Of a DNA stretch of 64,000 nt, positions 26,349-35,144 are shown piece after piece (position 1 is the stretch's first letter; each line of letters starts with the position of its first letter). Made by a program: the position numbers and the translations under genes. The DNA comes from Halobacillus halophilus DSM 2266 (GTDB taxonomy: Bacteria; Bacillota; Bacilli; Bacillales; Halobacillaceae), in assembly GCF_000284515.1 (NCBI RefSeq), contig NC_017668.1, forward strand, positions 1,674,001 through 1,738,000, written 5' to 3'. A model generated the notes under the pieces. That model was given only the letters and a program-made list of their open reading frames with translations. It was not told the origin of the DNA and made no database searches.

Positions 26349-26438
26349 TTCATTCGACTTTTAAAAAGAGTGGTTGATTTCCTTGCAGGAGGCTCTTGAA
26401 ACGTTCGATTTCGGGATCTTATAAAAGGAGGCGGAGAA

Positions 26439-26675
26439 GTGGGCATATTTTTCAAGCAGATGTCTGAAAGTCAGATCAAGAATTCACGCCAGGGAATTTA
26501 TCAGGGTTTTTATGTTTATATGATGTTATTGCTTGTTAATGTAATCGGTGATTATTTTTTTGAAGGTCCTTTATTTTCATCTGCGTTTGTTTTTTGGGCT
26601 GGAATCATCGCTTCAAGTGGATGGGCCTTTATTTTAGATCTAAAAGATAAGCGTCGCCAGAAAAAAGCTCCCTAA
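26439..26675 (+). CDS. Small two-segment membrane protein (78 aa)
   Basis: Starts at GTG 26439 with AAAGGAGGCGGAG just upstream. Two hydrophobic segments (about 24-40 and 46-66) end in the basic tail LKDKRRQKKAP, giving an N-in/C-in hairpin. The N-terminus FFKQMSESQIKNSRQGIYQG is amphipathic. No family recognised; likely in one transcription unit with the gene 90 nt upstream. Confidence 0.65.
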   Translation: MGIFFKQMSESQIKNSRQGIYQGFYVYMMLLLVNVIGDYFFEGPLFSSAFVFWAGIIASSGWAFILDLKDKRRQKKAP

Positions 26676-26754
26676 AGGACTGCTCTTGACTAATTCAATA
26701 AAAGGAAAAACTCTTTTATGGAAATTAAATCACCCCCATTGTTTCACAGAGCCA

Positions 26755-26794
26755 ATAAAAAATCAGACTGCCGAGTTTCTCCTCGACAGTCTGA
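26755..26794 (-). terminator. Terminator of the aldo/keto reductase gene
   Basis: On the minus strand TCAGACTGTCGAGG and CTCGGCAGTCTGA form a stem followed by TTTTTTATT. Confidence 0.82.
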
Positions 26795-26839
26795 TAGAAT
26801 ACTTTTAAACTGTGATATTTATTACCTTATTCAGACTTT

Positions 26840-27832
26840 CTATTTTGAAATAGGCAACGGTGCCTCAGAGGAAATAAATCCTTTATCCACTAGTTCATCC
26901 CAGAATTCTTTCGGGATTTCGCGCTGAATCATCTCAAGGTCTTCCTTGATACGGTCAGGACGAGTAGAGCCCGGGATTATTGATTTTACTGCAGGATGGG
27001 CGGTTGAAAACTGCAAGGCAGCTGCTTTTAATGGAACATCGTATTTTTGCCCCACTTCATTTAACTGGTTGACCTGTTCTAGAATATCTTCAGGTGCTTT
27101 CTCATAATTGTAATGATCGCCGCCCAGAAGTACGCCTGAGTTGTAAGGGCTGCCCACCACAATATCTACGTCGTTTTCCTCAGCTGATTTCATCATGTTC
27201 TGTAAAGCTTGCTCATGCTGGAGCAGAGTGTACTGGGTAGCTGATAAGCATATATCTGGCTTCGTGTCTTCAAGCTCCATGGCAAGCTCAATCGGTTCAG
27301 TTGTGTTCACACCTAAACCCCAGCCGCGGATAACTCCTTCTTCACGCAGTCGTGTCAGAACACGGAATGCGCCTTCTTTAGCCTCTTCAAATTTAGCTTT
27401 CCATTCGTCACCATGAAAGTCGGGGGAGACATCGTGCACAAATACAAAGTCTAAGCGGTCTGTTTTTAGACGTTCCAGACTTTGTTCAATTGACTTCTCC
27501 GTAGCTTCTGCGGTGTAATCCGTGATGACCTTGTTATCACGGGCATCCTTGAATAATCCTTCTTTTTCTTCTTTTTCATTTGTCATATAGCGTCCGACTT
27601 TCGTACTTAACACATAGTCGTCACGGTTATAGTTCGATAATACTTCGCCAAGACGCATCTCAGCTAAACCTGCCCCGTAAAAGGGTGCAGTATCAAAATA
27701 ACGCACGCCCTGATCCCAGGCGGTTTGAATCGTGGATCGAGCTTCATCTTCAGGCACTTCCCTGAACATATTTCCAAGCGGAGCTGTACCGAGTCCTACT
27801 TTATGTTTTAAAGCATCTTCAAATGATTTCAT
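26840..27832 (-). CDS. Aldo/keto reductase (D-threo-aldose/L-fucose dehydrogenase-like)
   Basis: A 330-residue TIM-barrel oxidoreductase using NAD(P). The tetrad is visible: Asp and Tyr in YFDTAPFYGAG (about 46-56), Lys in VLSTKVGRY (about 75) and His in FVFVHDVSPD (about 120). GLGTAPLGNMF at the N-terminus and IIPGSTRPDRIKEDLEM near the C-terminus fit the fucose/threo-aldose dehydrogenase branch. ATG 27832 is preceded by GGAGG; an upstream in-frame start (27865) has no ribosome site. Monocistronic. Confidence 0.88.
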   Translation of the reverse strand: MKSFEDALKHKVGLGTAPLGNMFREVPEDEARSTIQTAWDQGVRYFDTAPFYGAGLAEMRLGEVLSNYNRDDYVLSTKVGRYMTNEKEEKEGLFKDARDNKVITDYTAEATEKSIEQSLERLKTDRLDFVFVHDVSPDFHGDEWKAKFEEAKEGAFRVLTRLREEGVIRGWGLGVNTTEPIELAMELEDTKPDICLSATQYTLLQHEQALQNMMKSAEENDVDIVVGSPYNSGVLLGGDHYNYEKAPEDILEQVNQLNEVGQKYDVPLKAAALQFSTAHPAVKSIIPGSTRPDRIKEDLEMIQREIPKEFWDELVDKGFISSEAPLPISK

Positions 27833-27973
27833 AAATTCTATGCCTCCTACGTTTCGTTGATACAAGTATGTATCCAGCTAAAGTACCTTCTAAACCCGGA
27901 TGTTCATGAAGTGCCTGTCTCATACCTCTTTAAGCATCCCATAGTGAAAATCTGATTAGGCTGATTTCTACCA

Positions 27974-28492
27974 TTAAATGGTACGATAAAAGGCTTTTAC
28001 AATAATCCCGTCATCCGCCGGTTCAAAATCATGCTGAGGCACGCGCTCGAATCCATACCGTTCATATAGAGCAATAGCTCCAGACATAAAATCACCCGTG
28101 TGAAGTCCGATCGAACGGTAACCCTTAGCTTTGGCTCTTTCGATACAGGCATCTATTAAAGCAGATGCCACTCCTTTGCCGCGGATTTCCGGAGACACGG
28201 CAAGCACCCTTATTTCAGGATAGTCCAGTTCATCTACATAGCCTTCATATGCGTCCGTATTGGCAGGAAAAAGGGCAACGCTTCCCGCAAGACTTCCATC
28301 GAGTTCGGCAACGAGCAGATCGACGCCGGGCTGCTGATCAGCCTCTGAAGAGATCGCTTGTTTAAGAGCCTGCCAATGCTCGTCAGGCAAGGCATAAACA
28401 TGGTCTTCATAGGCTTGAACTCGTTGCTCCCGAATCGAGCCGAGCTCTTCTTGGTTGGCTTCACGTATCGTAATGGTCATAACTTTATCCAT
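27974..28492 (-). CDS. GNAT-family N-acetyltransferase
   Basis: A 172-residue acetyl-CoA-dependent transferase. Motif A reads IRVLAVSPEIRGKGVASALI (about 92-111), with the RGKGVA pyrophosphate loop; motif B is ALYERYGFERV (about 140-150). The substrate is unknown. ATG 28492 follows AAAGGGG at short spacing; ATG 28480 is an alternative four residues in. The gene stands alone, divergent from nothing close by. Confidence 0.85.
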   Translation of the reverse strand: MDKVMTITIREANQEELGSIREQRVQAYEDHVYALPDEHWQALKQAISSEADQQPGVDLLVAELDGSLAGSVALFPANTDAYEGYVDELDYPEIRVLAVSPEIRGKGVASALIDACIERAKAKGYRSIGLHTGDFMSGAIALYERYGFERVPQHDFEPADDGIIVKAFYRTI

Positions 28493-28611
28493 TTCCCCTT
28501 TGTATTACAATCTTCGTTTCTATGCTCCAGTATATCGTGATGAATTATCTTGAAGTCAAGGAATATAGTTTCTGAATAAGCAGATTAGCCCCAGACCTGC
28601 TTTTTTTTACA

Positions 28612-28646
28612 TAAAAAAGCTTAGAGGCATGCCTCTAAGCTTTACT
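28612..28646 (-). terminator. Terminator of yfkAB
   Basis: AAAGCTTAGAGGC and GCCTCTAAGCTTT pair around AT; on the minus strand the stem is followed by TTTTATG. Confidence 0.85.
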
Positions 28647-28650
28647 TATT

Positions 28651-29778
28651 TCATAAGGTAATTTTGGCTTCACGTGTTTGGAAATTCACATCCTGATAAT
28701 ACGTGTTTTTAACCAAGGCATTGGGTCCGAGACATTCAACCGCCGGGCAATGACAGTTTAAACTTTTCGCTGTGCTTGACTCCAGCCAGTTTTCAAAAGC
28801 TTCCGGAAGGGAAGTGTTCTGAATGTTGCCAAGACCAGCTTCATCAGCAAAGTCTGTCACAATGATATCTCCGCTGAAAATATTGACGTTTAGCCGTGAG
28901 CGGCCATCCGGATCATTACGCACCGTGACATTTTTCTCCCGATACAAACGTTTCAGCATATCGAGGTCTTCCTGAGAGGAACTGCAAGGATAGTAGGGAA
29001 GCGTTCCGAATAACATCCACATATTATCGTTCCTGTGGTCCAGCAGACGATTGATCCCTTTGCGCATATCCTCAAGGCTTAAAGTTTCCAGGCTGCTAGC
29101 GAAATCTACAGGGTACATAGGATGCAATTCATGCCTGGCACATTTCATCTCGTTTACGTGGTCGTGGATAGCTTCCAGGTAAGGAAAAGTACGCCGGTTA
29201 AGCATCGTTTCGGCGGATACCATGACACCTTCATCGGAAAGGCGCTGGGAATTTTCAACCATTCGATCGAAATACATTTTACGATTATCTTCTGAAGGCT
29301 TTCTTTCCATACGGGCAAAACCGGTATGTATAAACTCTTCGATCGTGCCCCAGTTATGGGAAATGTGCAGGACGTCCAGATACGGAATAATCGGGAGGTA
29401 CCTTTTATAAGGCAGAGTTAAATTGGAATTGATCTGGGTACGTACACCTCGGCTGTGTGCATACTTTAATAGCGGCAGGACATATTGGTCAACTGATTTC
29501 TTAGACATCATAGGTTCCCCGCCTGTAATACTTAACGTTCGCAAGTGAGGAATTTCATCCAGACGTTCGAGGATCATGTCGATGGGCAGCGCATCCGGGT
29601 CCTGATTTTGGAGTGTGTATCCGACCGCGCAGTGTTCACATCTCATATTGCACAGGGTCGTGGTAGTAAATTCTATATTAGAGAGTGTCATTTTTCCGTG
29701 TTCTTTTACGTCCATATAGGCTTCCCAGGGGTCGTATGATGGTGTGAGCTGGCGAAGGGTTGTGTTATTTTCTGACAT
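28651..29778 (-). CDS. yfkAB: Radical SAM/CxCxxxxC protein YfkAB
   Basis: A 375-residue radical-SAM enzyme. The cluster motif is CNMRCEHC (about 44-51), followed by the SAM-binding SITGGEPMM (about 83-91). The second, C-terminal cysteine motif NCHCPAVEC (about 342-350) gives the CxCxxxxC signature that defines YfkAB of Bacillus. It appears to be the full fused protein. ATG 29778 follows AAAGGAAG; a TTG extension to 29802 would overlap that site. Its substrate is unknown in the family. Confidence 0.92.
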   Translation of the reverse strand: MSENNTTLRQLTPSYDPWEAYMDVKEHGKMTLSNIEFTTTTLCNMRCEHCAVGYTLQNQDPDALPIDMILERLDEIPHLRTLSITGGEPMMSKKSVDQYVLPLLKYAHSRGVRTQINSNLTLPYKRYLPIIPYLDVLHISHNWGTIEEFIHTGFARMERKPSEDNRKMYFDRMVENSQRLSDEGVMVSAETMLNRRTFPYLEAIHDHVNEMKCARHELHPMYPVDFASSLETLSLEDMRKGINRLLDHRNDNMWMLFGTLPYYPCSSSQEDLDMLKRLYREKNVTVRNDPDGRSRLNVNIFSGDIIVTDFADEAGLGNIQNTSLPEAFENWLESSTAKSLNCHCPAVECLGPNALVKNTYYQDVNFQTREAKITL

Positions 29779-29886
29779 TATAGGAAACTTCCTTTCTATC
29801 AATACGTTTCGTTCCGATTCAAACCTATCCTATTCTATCACTAATTCGTCCCCAGCCCCTATAATTCCTTTAGAAAAAGGCTCCGT

Positions 29887-30452
29887 AAAACTTCCGTGCT
29901 GATATTAAAGTAAAGCTCCCGATACTTGAAGACTCAGTTTCAAGATAACTTGGGTCCGTTGCCCCAAAAGGATGAGGGCGGCTACGGAAACAACTCGCTT
30001 TCCTACGGGGGAACGGTGAGCTTCCTCGCTCGTTTCACTCCCTGCGGGATCTCACCTAGTCCCTTCTCCCGTGGGAGTCTCGTCGTTTCCTTCGCCGCCC
30101 GAACGATAGCTGATGAGCGGACCCTGCTATAGGAGAAAGGAGCCATACTGCATCTGCCTCAAATGCTTCTATAACAGGTTTCCTACACGTAAACACACGT
30201 GAAAACCAGTATGGATCTCGTTCATGGGAAGGCGATTATGGAAAGATTTTCGAGCTCTCCATAAACGCAAAGGGGCGGAAGGGAACGGCGAAGACTCCTG
30301 TGGGATGAACATGATCGGTGAGATCCCGGAAGGCGTAGCCTGAGGAAGCTCACCACATGCCCACGGAAAGCGAGCCGTTCCCTGGAGCCCCTTCTCCACC
30401 CAAGATCTCGAAACTGAGTCTTACAGTAACCGGCTCTTTAGCTGAATAAGTT
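29887..30452. repeat. Compound inverted-repeat element copy E4 (Q-A-B-P arrangement)
   Basis: The ends are AAGACTCAGTTTCAAGATA at 29929-29947 (one mismatch to the consensus) and GATCTCGAAACTGAGTCTT at 30404-30422. Arm Q (AAAACTTCCGTGCTGATATT) is on the left, arm P (CCGGCTCTTTAGCTGAATAA) on the right. Modules A (about 29970-30105) and B (about 30270-30395) face each other around a variable linker. Frames in it are repeat by-products. Confidence 0.87.
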
Positions 30453-30546
30453 ATCAAATTAGCAAATACTTAACGGGGTTATGAAAAGAAGGGGAACGTG
30501 ATCATTTTATAGAAATTCTAAGAGACGCTGATTAGGAGGCGATTGG

Positions 30547-31386
30547 ATGAAAAAAACAGTATTAATAACAGGTGCTTCTAGCGGCTTTGGTTTTCAAACA
30601 GCCGTAAAGTGCGCAGAACGAGGATTTCACGTGATCGCAACTATGAGAAATATGGATAAAGCTAAGGCATTTTTTTCAGGAGATATAGATGAAGAAATTA
30701 CTCGACGCATTGAAGTCTGGCCGCTTGATGTGACCGATTCTTTCTCATTATTTGAATTTGAGAATCGAGTGCAGCAAACGGAACGAATTGATATATTAGT
30801 CAACAATGCCGGATACGCTCTAGGTGGATTTGTTGAACAAGTTCCTATTGAAGCGTACAGACGTCAATTTGAAACGAATCTCTTTGGCGTCATTCGTGTA
30901 ACCCAAGCCATTCTGCCAATTATGAGACGGCAGAAAAGCGGAAAGATCATGAATGTTAGTAGTGTGAGTGGTTTAATAGGCTTTCCGGGATTATCAGCCT
31001 ATGTTGCTTCCAAGCATGCACTTGAAGGATTTTCCGAGAGTCTGAGGCTCGAGATGAAACCATTCGGAATTGATGTAGCACTAATTGAGCCAGGGTCCTA
31101 TCAGACGAATATCTGGTCCTCCGGGATGGAGCTTCCTGAGGAGGCCCACAATCCTGATTCCCCATACGCCGATTACTTGAAAGATCTTTGGAAAGCCATG
31201 CAGCAGGGGAAACGGAGTGACCCTGGTGATGTGTCCAGCTTAATGACTAAGTTAGCGGGTAAGGACAGCTTATCCAGGCTGCGTTATCCGATTGGCCCCG
31301 GTGTCAGGTTCAATATTATCCTGAAAAGGGTGCTGCCCTGGACATGGCTTGAAAAGCTGATTCTGAGCCAAATACGATCCTCCTAG
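30547..31386 (+). CDS. Short-chain dehydrogenase/reductase
   Basis: A 279-residue classical SDR. The nucleotide motif is TGASSGFGFQ (about 7-16), with NNAGYALGG (about 89-97), the catalytic Ser in MNVSSVSG (about 137) and YVASK (about 154-158). The substrate is unknown; the longer C-terminus with LRYPIGPGVRFNIILKRVLP resembles retinol-dehydrogenase-like Bacillus SDRs. ATG 30547 follows TTAGGAGGCG. An esterase gene follows 57 nt downstream. Confidence 0.88.
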   Translation: MKKTVLITGASSGFGFQTAVKCAERGFHVIATMRNMDKAKAFFSGDIDEEITRRIEVWPLDVTDSFSLFEFENRVQQTERIDILVNNAGYALGGFVEQVPIEAYRRQFETNLFGVIRVTQAILPIMRRQKSGKIMNVSSVSGLIGFPGLSAYVASKHALEGFSESLRLEMKPFGIDVALIEPGSYQTNIWSSGMELPEEAHNPDSPYADYLKDLWKAMQQGKRSDPGDVSSLMTKLAGKDSLSRLRYPIGPGVRFNIILKRVLPWTWLEKLILSQIRSS

Positions 31387-31443
31387 TTTCGTAATCCAAA
31401 ATCTGGGTAACAGTACAGAAGGAAATGAAAGGGGAGATCGGTC

Positions 31444-32196
31444 ATGGCAGAACAACCAATCATATTAAAAGGAGCAGAGGAAATACGCTTCGAAGGGAAT
31501 GAAGTAGGTATCCTCATCTCTCACGGATTTACCGGCACGAATCAAAGCATGAGACCTCTGGCGGAAGCTTATGCAAAAGAAGGATACACCGTTTGTGCTC
31601 CGCGATTAAAAGGTCACGGAACAACACCTGAAGATATGGAAACCACCTCTTATGAGGACTGGATCAAGTCAGTGGAAGATGGCTATCATTGGCTGAAAAA
31701 TCGTTGCGACATGATTTTTGTGGTTGGTTTATCCATGGGTGGTACATTAGCTCTTCATATTGCAAAGAAATTCCCAGACATTAAAGGCGTCATTCCTATT
31801 AATGCGGCTATTAAAATTCCAGCAATGGAAGGAACGGTCGCTATGGAAGAGCGTTTTATAGATGCGATTGGCTCCGATATTAAAAATCCGGAAGTGGAAG
31901 AGCTGGCTTATGAGAGAACGCCTGTACGTTCAGTCAATCAGCTGCTTACCTTAATGACCCAGGTGGAAGAAGGGATGTCAGATATACATTGTCCGATTCT
32001 AATTTTTGTATCGGATGAAGATCATGTGGTTCCGCCTCATAATTCAGAGATGATCTTTGACTCCGTTTTTTCTGAACATAAAGAAATTGTCCATTTAGAA
32101 AACAGCTACCATGTGGCTACGCTCGACCATGATCAGGACTTAATTATTGAGCGAAGTCTGGAATTCTTTGAGATGTACGCCAAGACAATGGGGTAA
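31444..32196 (+). CDS. Monoacylglycerol lipase / carboxylesterase (Est30 type)
   Basis: A 250-residue alpha/beta hydrolase, the same length as the Bacillus H-257 monoacylglycerol lipase and Geobacillus Est30. Motifs are the oxyanion SHGFTGTNQSM (about 26-36), the nucleophile GLSMGG (Ser about 97), the Asp in FVSDEDHVVPP (about 196) and the His in NSYHVATLDHD (about 226). The product would hydrolyse short acyl esters or monoglycerides. ATG 31444 follows AAAGGGGAG. Confidence 0.9.
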   Translation: MAEQPIILKGAEEIRFEGNEVGILISHGFTGTNQSMRPLAEAYAKEGYTVCAPRLKGHGTTPEDMETTSYEDWIKSVEDGYHWLKNRCDMIFVVGLSMGGTLALHIAKKFPDIKGVIPINAAIKIPAMEGTVAMEERFIDAIGSDIKNPEVEELAYERTPVRSVNQLLTLMTQVEEGMSDIHCPILIFVSDEDHVVPPHNSEMIFDSVFSEHKEIVHLENSYHVATLDHDQDLIIERSLEFFEMYAKTMG

Positions 32197-32286
32197 CCAT
32201 CAGATCTCCATTCGGTAAAAGAGAGATTAGTTGAAGATTTAACGGAAAACTACTATAATATGGAATATCAAGAAAAGTAACGGTAT

Positions 32287-32378
32287 AAAGCCTTCAAGGG
32301 GAGCCCTCCGGCTGAGAGTGAACGATGTTCTGACCCTTCGAACCTGTCAGTTAATACTGGCGCAGGGATGGCGGCTTT
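32287..32378 (+). promoter_or_regulatory. TPP riboswitch (THI element)
   Basis: Conserved parts in order are AAGGGGAGCC, GGCTGAGAG, TGACCCTTCGAACCTGTC, TTAATACTGGCGCAGGGA. P1 can be closed by AAGCC and GGCTT. It sits upstream of a terminator hairpin and thiT, and should shut off thiamine uptake when TPP is high. Confidence 0.96.
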
Positions 32379-32387
32379 TTTGATGGT

Positions 32388-32442
32388 GCAATGCAGTCGG
32401 GAATCCTCCATCAGGAAGCTTCCCTTTGGCATTGCTTTTTTT
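32388..32442 (+). terminator. Expression-platform terminator of the TPP riboswitch
   Basis: GCAATGC (32388-32394) pairs with GCATTGC (32429-32435), with an inner GGGAA/TTCCC stem, followed by TTTTTTT. Confidence 0.85.
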
Positions 32443-32467
32443 GTGTCTTTAATAAGGAGAGGATACA

Positions 32468-33034
32468 ATGCAAAATAGACGAGTATTATTTATGGTAGAG
32501 GTGGCGATTTTCTCAGCCCTTGCCATCTTGCTGGATATTATTCCGTTTCTATCCTTTAAACTGTGGGCTCAGGGCGGATCGATATCATTTGCCATGGTTC
32601 CGGTCTTTATTATGGCTTTCCGCTGGGGTGTGAGAGGCGGAGTGTTAACCGGATTGTTACTGGGATTCTATCAGATCCTGACCGGGGCCATCATTATCAC
32701 TCCTATGCAAACCGTGATCGACTACATTCTGGCTTTTGCGGTCATTGGTCTTGCAGGAGTGGTAGCGAAACCACTGTGGAATTCGATTAAAGAAGATCAT
32801 AAAAAGTCGTTAGTCATGTGGATAGCTATCGGCTGTCTTATTGGCAGTTCTCTTAGGTTTATCGGTCACTTCATTGCCGGTATTATATTTTACGGGAAAT
32901 TTGCACCAGAAGGTCAGCCTGTTTGGTTATATTCTCTGCTCTACAATGGCGGCTATATGCTCCCTGCCTTTATCCTGAGTGCCCTGGTTGTCAGCCTGCT
33001 CTTTGTGAAGCGTCCCAAGTTAATCGTAAGATAA
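32468..33034 (+). CDS. thiT: Thiamine ECF transporter substrate-binding subunit
   Basis: A 188-residue S-component with six membrane helices that binds thiamine and works with the shared ECF ATPase/T module, which is not in this window. Matching features are the N-terminal EVAIFSALAILLDIIPF, the GGSISFAMVPVFIMAFRWG loop with conserved aromatic residues, and YGKFAPEGQPVWLYSLLYNG near the end, as in YuaJ/ThiT. The TPP riboswitch upstream supports the call. ATG 32468 follows AAGGAGAGG. Confidence 0.95.
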   Translation: MQNRRVLFMVEVAIFSALAILLDIIPFLSFKLWAQGGSISFAMVPVFIMAFRWGVRGGVLTGLLLGFYQILTGAIIITPMQTVIDYILAFAVIGLAGVVAKPLWNSIKEDHKKSLVMWIAIGCLIGSSLRFIGHFIAGIIFYGKFAPEGQPVWLYSLLYNGGYMLPAFILSALVVSLLFVKRPKLIVR

Positions 33035-33035
33035 A

Positions 33036-33076
33036 TAAAACCCTGTCTAGAGTCCCTTTTCTAGTCAGGGTTTTAT
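33036..33076. terminator. Terminator after thiT
   Basis: AAAACCCTGTCTAGA and TCTAGTCAGGGTTTTAT form the stem around GTCCCTTT. The A-rich and T-rich ends would let it work in both directions. Confidence 0.85.
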
Positions 33077-33160
33077 AGGTGGTTCCACCTATTATTTACC
33101 AGGTTTGAGCCAAAAGGATTAGGGCTAAACTGTAAAGTATTTAAAAAGGGGGACCGTAAC

Positions 33161-34609
33161 GTGAAGAAACTTAAGAACTTACATAAAAGCAAGGTCTTTT
33201 GGATTATATTTGCATTTATACTCATACTTTCTATTACGATTGGTTATCACACATCCTGGAAGGCTCTTCCTGAAGGAGTTTCTTATGAGGGAGATGTTCA
33301 TTCCATGGATGATATTGAGTTCTTTTACGATCTGACTTATGAGAATGAATCAGGGGAAACGGTGCACGACAGGCAGATCTTTCAGGAGTTAAATAACACG
33401 ATTGCGGAAGCGGATGACTTTATTGTCGCAGACATGTTTTTATTTAATGGTTACACGAATGGAGAGAAAGATTTTCCTGCTATTTCAGAGAATCTGGTCA
33501 ACGCGATTGTCCGTCAGAAAGAAGAAGTTCCGGATCTTAAAGTTGTGTTTATTACCGATCAGATTAACACGATTTATGGATCCTATGAATCGGAGACCAT
33601 TCGCCGTCTGGAAGATGCTGGGGTGGATGTGGTTTTAACAAATTTGAATAAACTGCGCGACTCTAACCCTGTCTACTCTAGTATCTGGCGTCTGTTCTTT
33701 TCCTGGACAGGCACAGAAGGAGAAGGCTGGATCGGTAACCCACTGGCTAAAGAAGCACCGGATGTTACCTTGCGCTCTTACTTAAAACTACTGAATATTA
33801 AAGCCAATCATAGAAAGCTGCTCGTTACAGAGGATGCGGCTATGGTTTCGACAGCAAACCCTCATGATGCAAGTGGCTATCATGAGAATGCAGCGTTTAA
33901 GATGGAAGGTCCGATTATTAAAGATATTTTAGAGGCAGAGGAAGCTGTGGTCAATTATTCTGGAGAAGCTGACTTCCCAGCGTATGAAAACCGTTCCTGG
34001 GAGAAACAGGAAGGTAACTTGACTGCTCAGTTTGTTACCGAAGGAAAAATCTATCGCTCGATACAGGAAGAGTTGAAAAAAGCAGGAGAAGGTGATGAAG
34101 TGTGGCTCGGCATGTACTACTTGTCGGATCGCAAAATTATAGACCTTCTGGACAAGGCAGCGGATCGCGGGGCAACCGTCAATATTGTGATGGATCCGAA
34201 TAAAAAGTCCTTCGGCCATGAGAAACCCGGACTCCCTAACCTGCCGGTAGCAGCGGAAATGCAGCGGCTTGGAAATAACAACATTAACCTACGCTGGTAT
34301 GATGTCAATATTGAACAGTACCATGCCAAAATGCTATATATTAATAAAGGCAGCGATAGTGTAATCATCGGGGGTTCTGCGAATTACACCCGGCGTAATC
34401 TGGCGAATTTAAACCTGGAAGCGGATGTGGTGATTAAAGGGAATTCAGACGAGGACGTTTTTCAAGAGGTAGACCAATACTTCGATCGGATCTGGAATAA
34501 TGACAGCGGCCATTATACAGCAGACTATGAGGAATACAAAGGGAATTTAACTCTTATTCGCTACATTACGTATCATCTGCAAAAATGGACCTGGTTTACT
34601 ACCTATTAA
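33161..34609 (+). CDS. Membrane-anchored phospholipase D-like protein
   Basis: A 482-residue PLD-superfamily protein with an N-terminal membrane anchor (about 11-29) and a large extracytoplasmic part. Two HKD-type motifs are seen: ANHRKLLVTEDAAMVSTAN (about 215-233) and QYHAKMLYI then GGSANYT (about 402-425). The HxK-to-D spacing differs from the usual four residues in both, so activity should not be assumed. A cardiolipin-synthase or nuclease role is possible. GTG 33161 follows AAAAAGGGGG. Confidence 0.85.
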   Translation: MKKLKNLHKSKVFWIIFAFILILSITIGYHTSWKALPEGVSYEGDVHSMDDIEFFYDLTYENESGETVHDRQIFQELNNTIAEADDFIVADMFLFNGYTNGEKDFPAISENLVNAIVRQKEEVPDLKVVFITDQINTIYGSYESETIRRLEDAGVDVVLTNLNKLRDSNPVYSSIWRLFFSWTGTEGEGWIGNPLAKEAPDVTLRSYLKLLNIKANHRKLLVTEDAAMVSTANPHDASGYHENAAFKMEGPIIKDILEAEEAVVNYSGEADFPAYENRSWEKQEGNLTAQFVTEGKIYRSIQEELKKAGEGDEVWLGMYYLSDRKIIDLLDKAADRGATVNIVMDPNKKSFGHEKPGLPNLPVAAEMQRLGNNNINLRWYDVNIEQYHAKMLYINKGSDSVIIGGSANYTRRNLANLNLEADVVIKGNSDEDVFQEVDQYFDRIWNNDSGHYTADYEEYKGNLTLIRYITYHLQKWTWFTTY

Positions 34610-34643
34610 AAAAAGCTCACTGACAGCGTCAGTGAGCTTTACC
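34610..34643. terminator. Bidirectional terminator
   Basis: AAAGCTCACTGAC and GTCAGTGAGCTTT pair around AGC. The plus side ends TTTACCTTT; the minus side ends in TTTTTTT, serving the stress-protein gene. Confidence 0.88.
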
Positions 34644-34649
34644 TTTGAT

Positions 34650-35000
34650 TTAGTCTAAAATGCCTGAAGCTTTCTCCTGGTCAGTCAGAATTAAAAGAAC
34701 TTTTCCTTCATCCATATCCTCTTCATACTCTTCAGCTTCAGACTCTGAGAATCCCATTTCCTCAAGCTTCGTCCGCAGCTCGTCACCTTGTTTACTGAAA
34801 ATGTTACTGATGATATTGGTGAAATCCTGTTCGGAAAAACCGATCGTGTTTGCATCTACATTATTGGCGATGCGTTTGGTGCGGTCGTCATCATGAGAAA
34901 GAATGTAAATATCGGTTGGATGGATTCCACTATCCTTTAATGATTTGACATCCTGCATTAATTTTTCATCATTGCTATATTCTCGAATCATCGGTTTCAT
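34650..35000 (-). CDS. General stress protein, YflT/17M-like domain
   Basis: A 116-residue acidic cytoplasmic protein of the heat-induced stress protein YflT family. It has the strand-helix start MIREYSNDEKLMQDVKSLKD, the IYILSHDDDRTKRIANN block (about 36-52) and the acidic ending EEYEEDMDEGKVLLIL. In B. subtilis the family is under the general stress sigma factor; no SigB promoter could be confirmed here. ATG 35000 has AGAGGAG 9 nt upstream; an in-frame ATG at 35009 overlaps that site. Confidence 0.85.
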   Translation of the reverse strand: MKPMIREYSNDEKLMQDVKSLKDSGIHPTDIYILSHDDDRTKRIANNVDANTIGFSEQDFTNIISNIFSKQGDELRTKLEEMGFSESEAEEYEEDMDEGKVLLILTDQEKASGILD

Positions 35001-35144
35001 TCGTATCATCTCCTCTTTTCAATAATGATGTACAGTAGGAATAATACCCGTTTACTTATTGTAGAAACATATCAATGTTCTATTTTCTTTAAGAAGGATT
35101 TATCAGGATAGGAGTCGAAAAAGTACGGAATGGAGGGAAAAAAT

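Noticed and set aside
29926..30399. Two frames of about 70 codons in element E4
   Set aside because: Same repeat modules as in E2, E5 and E6; no ribosome site, no protein-like composition.
33161..34609. Catalytically dead PLD protein
   Set aside because: An Asp can be placed after both HxK motifs if spacing is allowed to vary, so loss of activity cannot be claimed.
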